Source of the DNA: Alviniconcha marisindica
Lineage: Eukaryota > Mollusca > Gastropoda > Provannidae
Direction: 5' to 3'
DNA: 64,000 nt
NCBI GenBank assembly: GCA_018857735.1
Contig: JABMCL010000882.1
Span: 1,067,501 to 1,131,500, forward strand
Shown here: piece after piece, positions 22,276 through 64,000 of the stretch
Numbering within the stretch: the stretch's first letter is position 1
How the letters are laid out: every line of letters starts with the position of its first letter
Notes under the pieces: generated by a model
Database searches by the model: none
What the model was told of the DNA's origin: nothing
What the model saw: only the letters and a program-made list of their open reading frames with translations
Program-made: the position numbers and the translations under genes

Positions 22276-22416
22276 GAACAGGCAGTGTTGTCAATACAGT
22301 ATATGTATAATTAAAGGATTTATTTGGCAAGTTAGGCGCTCTGAGTGTCCATTATTATTATTATTATGATTCTTATTAAACGGTGTGCGAATCAAACGAG
22401 AGGCCTGTGTGTCTAT

Positions 22417-22417
<1 letters not shown>

Positions 22418-22476
<59 letters not shown>

Positions 22477-22579
22477 TGCGCGCCGGCGCCGTGAATCATT
22501 CGATCAATCTCAGTTTTTATGTTTGTTCAAAGCCGCAAAGTTCACAAACAGGAAGTGATAGCCGGCGGGTGTGTCAGTG

Positions 22580-22621
<42 letters not shown>

Positions 22622-22628
22622 TGTGTGT

Positions 22629-22678
<50 letters not shown>
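22418..22678. repeat. Two (GT)n tracts separated by ~100 bp
   Basis: GT runs at about 22418-22472 and 22580-22676 with single GG interruptions. Unique sequence (gaatcattcgatcaatctc) lies between them. Confidence 0.92.
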
Positions 22679-22679
<1 letters not shown>

Positions 22680-22839
22680 CTTTACGTCCTCAGAAGAGAG
22701 ATGGCTTATTAGGGCCGCCGGGGGAAGGCCGCGGAACAGGGTTCCAGGCGAGATCAAAACATCAAGAGATCTTAGAGGAGGGAGGTGGAGCTGGACCCTC
22801 AACTTAGCCCAGAAGAGATCATGAGTTGGGAGGTGGAGC

Positions 22840-23160
22840 TGGGCTAAGAAAGCTGGACTTCCTATGCTTGATTGTCCAAGTTGTTAGTCAACAGCAGTGC
22901 AACGGACATTGTCTTTGTGACTTGCCAAGCACAGCAGTTGAAACAGCAATTGCGCAGTGCACAAGTCGGTGGGCAATGGCGAGGGGACACCGCCCTAACA
23001 CTTCCCTTGTTCTGGCGGCGGTCCACGGTCTCTCCTGTCTTTTTCGGGCGGTTTCCGCGGTCGAGCCTTCACTCTGTCGTCCACTTCCCACTCTGTCCCC
23101 GTCCCTAATAGGCCATCTCGCCTCCGTGGACGTAAAGCACCAAGAAAGAAAGAAAGAAAA
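22840..23160 (+). mobile_element. SINE-like element with shared 3' tail
   Basis: The body differs from the main SINE, but the end (cgtccctaataggccatctc, gcctccgtggacgtaaagca) matches its tail and is followed by (GAAA)n. It looks like a different family using the same LINE-recognised 3' end. Confidence 0.6.
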
Positions 23161-23900
23161 GGCCGCGGAGGGGTGAGGGGGGTGAGTCAGTGGCTGGGCG
23201 TCAACGCGCTACGACCCTGTGGAGTTTATGTACCTTGTCGCCTTGTGTACCTCTGGTGGAGTTTATACACCTTACTATTTACTCGCATGCCATGTGGAGA
23301 GTTACCCCGCCCGTAGGCGACTCAGTTCAGGTCTTTCAGTTGTTGTCGGTGTGTCAGTTTGTGTGACGTCAGTCTTTCGAGCACTAATTAATTCCCTTGT
23401 GTGTTGATTCTGCACGACTGCAGCCGCGGGTGGGCCTCGTTCGATTTCAAAAGTGGGCAACGGTGAACTTGGATACGAATCTGCGGGATGGCCCCAGAGG
23501 CAATCTCGGCGATGACTGTCGATAAACATCAACCCGCTTCTCAAGTGAAACGCCGGCGAGGGATCGTCTCGGCTATCCGGTGGTTGAACTGACTTCCGGC
23601 TATGTTGGGCCCGTGAAAGGGAGGAGAGAGAAGGGGGCGGATGGTTGAGGGGGCATGGACACGCCCACTGGCAGGTGGACTCTAATCTTTCTGACCTCCA
23701 CCGACGCTGGCTCAGCGGGTCTCACTGACATCGTAACTGAAGAGCATCATATAGTGAGTGACTTGAAACGGGCTGGTTTGTCGCCGAACACGACCGGCAT
23801 GACTGATTCTAAATAAGCTCTTTTGGGTCAAAACACACGTGGACATGAGGTTAAATGTTTTCATCTTCATGGCTGAAGATGCATAATGTGAAATAAGTTT
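23161..23900. other. Upstream region of the TfR-like gene
   Basis: Mostly unique. The segment 23374-23412 (tctttcgagcactaattaat, then tcccttgtgtgttgattctg) is a dispersed repeat also found at 28509-28635. No TATA box stands out. Transcription should start somewhere in 23.7-24.0 kb, but no initiator was identified. Confidence 0.4.
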
Positions 23901-24007
23901 GCGGAAAGAAGAAAACTTGCACAATCAAGCAACGAGAACCCGTTCCTGTTCGCGTTCACAGCGTACATCGGTTCTCTCCCTTGCTAAACTTTCTCAGTTT
24001 TCAAAAC

Positions 24008-61277
<37,270 letters not shown>

Positions 61278-61382
61278 TGTCTTGACAGAAAAAAACTTTT
61301 TGCTGACTGACTGGCTGAGGTCGAACAGCTTTGAGCCTTGCCGCTGAAGGACTGGATTTTATACTGTGTAGAAACATAAGGT

Positions 61383-61795
61383 GGTGTTTTGGGACAATGA
61401 TTGTTTTGTATGTAATAGTTGTTTTGTACGGGACAGCAGTTGTTTCGTGTGGGACAGTGATTGTTTTGCATGGGACAACAAGTGTTTTGCATGGGACATT
61501 TGTTTTGGATGGGACAATGATTGTTTTGTATGGGACAAAATTGTTTTGCATGGGACAAATGTTTTGTGTGGGACAATTATTTTATTTGGGCAATTGTTTT
61601 AGTATGGGACAATGATTATTTTGTATGTGACAGTGATTGTTTTGTAGGGGACAATGATTGTTTAGTATGTGACAATGATTGTCTTGTATGTGACAATTGT
61701 TTTGTATGTGACGATTGTTTTGTATGTGACAATGATTGTTTTGTATGTGACAACAATTGTTCTGTATGGGACAATGATTGTTTTGTATGGAAGTT
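61383..61795. repeat. ~21-bp array in 3' UTR
   Basis: About 20 units of gggacaatgattgttttgta with t-g-t / g-g-g variants. The array begins ~105 nt after the stop. Confidence 0.9.
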
Positions 61796-62872
61796 TTACC
61801 AGTAATCAGGTGCTTGCTGAAACATTCTGGGTTCTTTTGGGGGGGGGGGGGGGGGGGGGGAGGGGGGGGAGTGATGTGTGGAGTTGAGGGGGGGGGGGGG
61901 GGGGGTCTGACTTGTTGTTTTACAAAGGTGCCGCCACCTGCTTTATTTTTCTTGATGCTCTTTTTGCATAATACTTGCAGGGCTTATTTTGAATGCTCTG
62001 CAATGCTGTCCAAACCCCAGATTCAATCCATGTTGTAGTCATCCAGAAATGTCTCACAAGAGAATTGGTCATAGAGCAGTAGTTGTAGTGAATGCTATTC
62101 CCCCCCCCCCCCCCCCCCCCCCCACCCCGCCCCCACAAGCTTGTTGGTGTCAGTCAAATGGTACCTGCAGTGCTGTTCAAAGTTAGTTTTACTTTTTTGT
62201 TTTTGTTTTTAGAGCAGTAGTGGGTGCATCAGCAGTGTATGCATTTCCCCCCCTACTTGTTGGTATCAGTCAAACTGTACCTGCAGTGTTGTTCAAAATG
62301 GGTTCGATTTTTTTTTCTTTAAAAAAAAATCCTAAATGGCCAGGGCATGGTATGATGTAGAATGAGTTTTTGGTGTCTCATGACTGGCGTGTGTCCCATG
62401 CCTTCTGGACGATGGTTTTTTGGGGAGTGGTGGTTTTCCTGCTACCCCGGGCCGTTTGACCCACCCTGGAAGGGAGTGTGCAATGTAGACTTGACGTAGT
62501 GTGCGAAGCCCATGTGGTTAGTACCAGACTTGTGAACCAGACTGTATACAGGTTCTGTCTATTTGTGTGACTGCATTTTGCTCATCATGTCATCTCATTC
62601 TTGGCTTTTAATTTAATTGTTTTTTACATGTGTTTGATTTTGTGTGTGTGTGTGTGTGTGTGTATGTATCCATAGAGATAGATAGTGACTAGCAGAGAGA
62701 GAGAGCGAGAGGTTTATATACTGTCCATTTGATATGTTCATCTGTTCACATTTGACACTTTTCATCATAATTTATGTACGAAGACATTTTTACAAGGATA
62801 AACCAGACTGAGGTCGCTCATCAACTTGGTGAAATTGTGTGCTATTCATCACTATTTTCTTTTGACATGAAA

Positions 62873-62878
62873 AATAAA
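62873..62878 (+). promoter_or_regulatory. Candidate polyadenylation signal
   Basis: AATAAA within gacatgaaaaataaatgaaa, with tgtttctcatacatgtggtg downstream. Confidence 0.5.
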
Positions 62879-63249
62879 TGAAACTGAAACACGGCAGTGT
62901 TTCTCATACATGTGGTGATGTACATATATATTTAACTGCCTTGACTTGCACTATTGGAGTGCCATTTTAGCAGAGAATGAAGATGTGTGTGAGTGTTTGA
63001 AAACAGTTCCTTTTCCCCCATCTTCATGTGTTGCCTCAGGTGTTTTTAGTCCAGTTATGGTTTGGATTTGTCATGAATGTATTAAAGGGGAATTGAGGCA
63101 AAGATGCAAGCAGGCTGGTGCAAAAATTCAGAAAATGTGCACATATTTTTTATGTACAGTCTTCATTTTGGTCTTCTGTAAATCGTTATGCAAAAATAAA
63201 CCCAAGCTTTTTGCTTTGAATAAGACTTAAAAACTCCTCAGGCTGCAGC

Positions 63250-63750
63250 CATGTTGGGTCCCACTTTACCGCTGAACAGAAGGTTCCCGCTTTACCAATG
63301 TTCCCTCTTTACCAATGAACAGCATGTTCCCGCTTTACCATTGTTCCCTCTACCAATGAACAGCAGGTTCACTCTTTGCCATTGTTCCCTCTTTACCAAT
63401 GAACAGCACGTTCCCGCTTTACCATTGTTCCCTCTGACAATGAACAGCAGGTTCCCTCTTTACCATTTCCCCCTCTTTACCAATGAACAGCAGGTTCACT
63501 CTACCATTGTTCCCTCTTTACCAATGAACAGCACGTTCCCGCTTTACCAGTGAACAGCAGGTTTATTCTTTACCAGTGAACAGCAGGTTCCCTCTTTACC
63601 AGTGAACAGCGGGTATGTTTTTTTTTTTTACCAGTGAACAGCAGGTTCCCTCTTTACCAGTGAACAGCAAGTTCACTCTTTACCAATGAACAGCAAGTTC
63701 ACTTGTTTCCAATAAATAGCAGGTTTACTCTTTACCAATGCATAGCAGAC
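63250..63750. repeat. ~25-bp array (TTTACCAATGAACAGCAGGTTC)
   Basis: About 20 units of ctttaccaatgaacagcagg, ttccct with a t/c variation; some with ccattgttccctc. Downstream of the poly(A) signals, so intergenic or alternative 3' UTR. Confidence 0.9.
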
Positions 63751-64000
63751 AAAGGTTTGGTTGTGACAGCTTTGTTACTTTTGCCACACGTGCCCACCTT
63801 GTTGATGATGTCACTGATGCAGACAGTGAGCAGAAAATAACTTAAAATACCAATTTTTAACGAAACAGGACAGGACATTGAGTGAAGAACTGCTGTGTGT
63901 ATATATTCTTTTATTCCGTTCCCATGGATAGGACCTCGCGTGCTTCTTCAGTTCAGTTTCATGTTATGACTGGGAGTACCAGTGTTGCCTGGATCTGCTC
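63751..64000. other. Window end: no feature recognised
   Basis: Unique sequence, no ORF of note. Confidence 0.4.

Larger units (their letters stand above)
61278..62878 (+). other. 3' UTR of TfR-like gene
   Basis: Runs from the stop to a likely poly(A) signal AATAAA at 62873; a second AATAAA at 63195 could give a longer form. Holds a 21-bp array, G-run 61841-61861 and 61889-61906, C-run 62101-62123, and cccccc/tttt stretches. I looked for iron-responsive-element hairpins (CAGTGN loop, bulged C) and found CAGTG words but none with the required stem. Confidence 0.55.

Noticed and set aside
61278..62900. Iron-responsive elements in the TfR-like 3' UTR
   Set aside because: CAGTG words at 61444, 61631, 62169, 62227, 62285 and 62893 lack the 5-bp upper stem and bulged C; 62887-62904 forms a hairpin, but with a GGCA loop.

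Overview
The window is eukaryotic: split genes with GT..AG introns, tRNA-derived SINEs, non-LTR retrotransposon debris and very heavy microsatellite and minisatellite content. The host looks like a marine invertebrate, most likely a gastropod mollusc. That is an inference from the LINE RNase H relic, the many SINE copies and the (GT)n and (GA)n richness. Nothing prokaryotic is present.

Two plus-strand protein genes can be assembled by matching splice sites, reading phase and family resemblance. (1) From the left edge to 18186 lies the 3' part of a FAM187-like membrane protein gene: a TSP1-like WxxW/Cys segment, a Cys-rich segment, an Ig-like domain, one transmembrane helix and a Ser-rich tail. 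Five exons are visible (3617-3703, 8836-9042, 10612-10678, 16851-17047, 17816-18186). Its 5' exons lie outside the window or were not recognised. (2) From 24008 to 61277 lies a complete transferrin-receptor-like gene (M28/PA-fold, non-catalytic type). Its 14 exons join in phase to 774 codons (773 aa plus stop), with cytoplasmic tail, transmembrane segment, stalk, PA-type apical domain, peptidase-like domain and helical dimerisation domain in the TfR order. The 3' UTR runs to about 62.9 or 63.2 kb.

Layout: 1-3616 repeat-rich upstream intron; 3617-18186 gene 1, its introns packed with tandem arrays; 18187-24007 intergenic (array at the stop codon, two SINEs, a 25-bp minisatellite, LINE 3' end, GT tracts); 24008-38029 first three exons of gene 2 with a 13-kb intron (LINE RNase H pseudogene, SINEs, 36-bp array); 38030-52360 MITE-like elements, two perfect hairpins, a ~110-bp satellite broken by SINEs, (GA)n-linked repeats; 52361-61277 compact exons 5-14 separated by small arrays; 61278-64000 3' UTR and downstream, again with arrays.

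The most unusual signal is that most of the minisatellites are anchored on splice junctions. In both genes, arrays of roughly 15-60 bp units start exactly at a donor, end exactly at an acceptor, or (gene 1) grow from the last codons and stop. In several, each unit carries the flanking splice site plus up to about 20 nt of exon, so the introns contain tens of decoy sites similar or identical to the real one. Other notable items are adjacent perfect 38-bp and 29-bp inverted repeats at 41.5 kb, a minisatellite that appears seeded from a LINE end, and two SINE copies independently invaded at the same target site.
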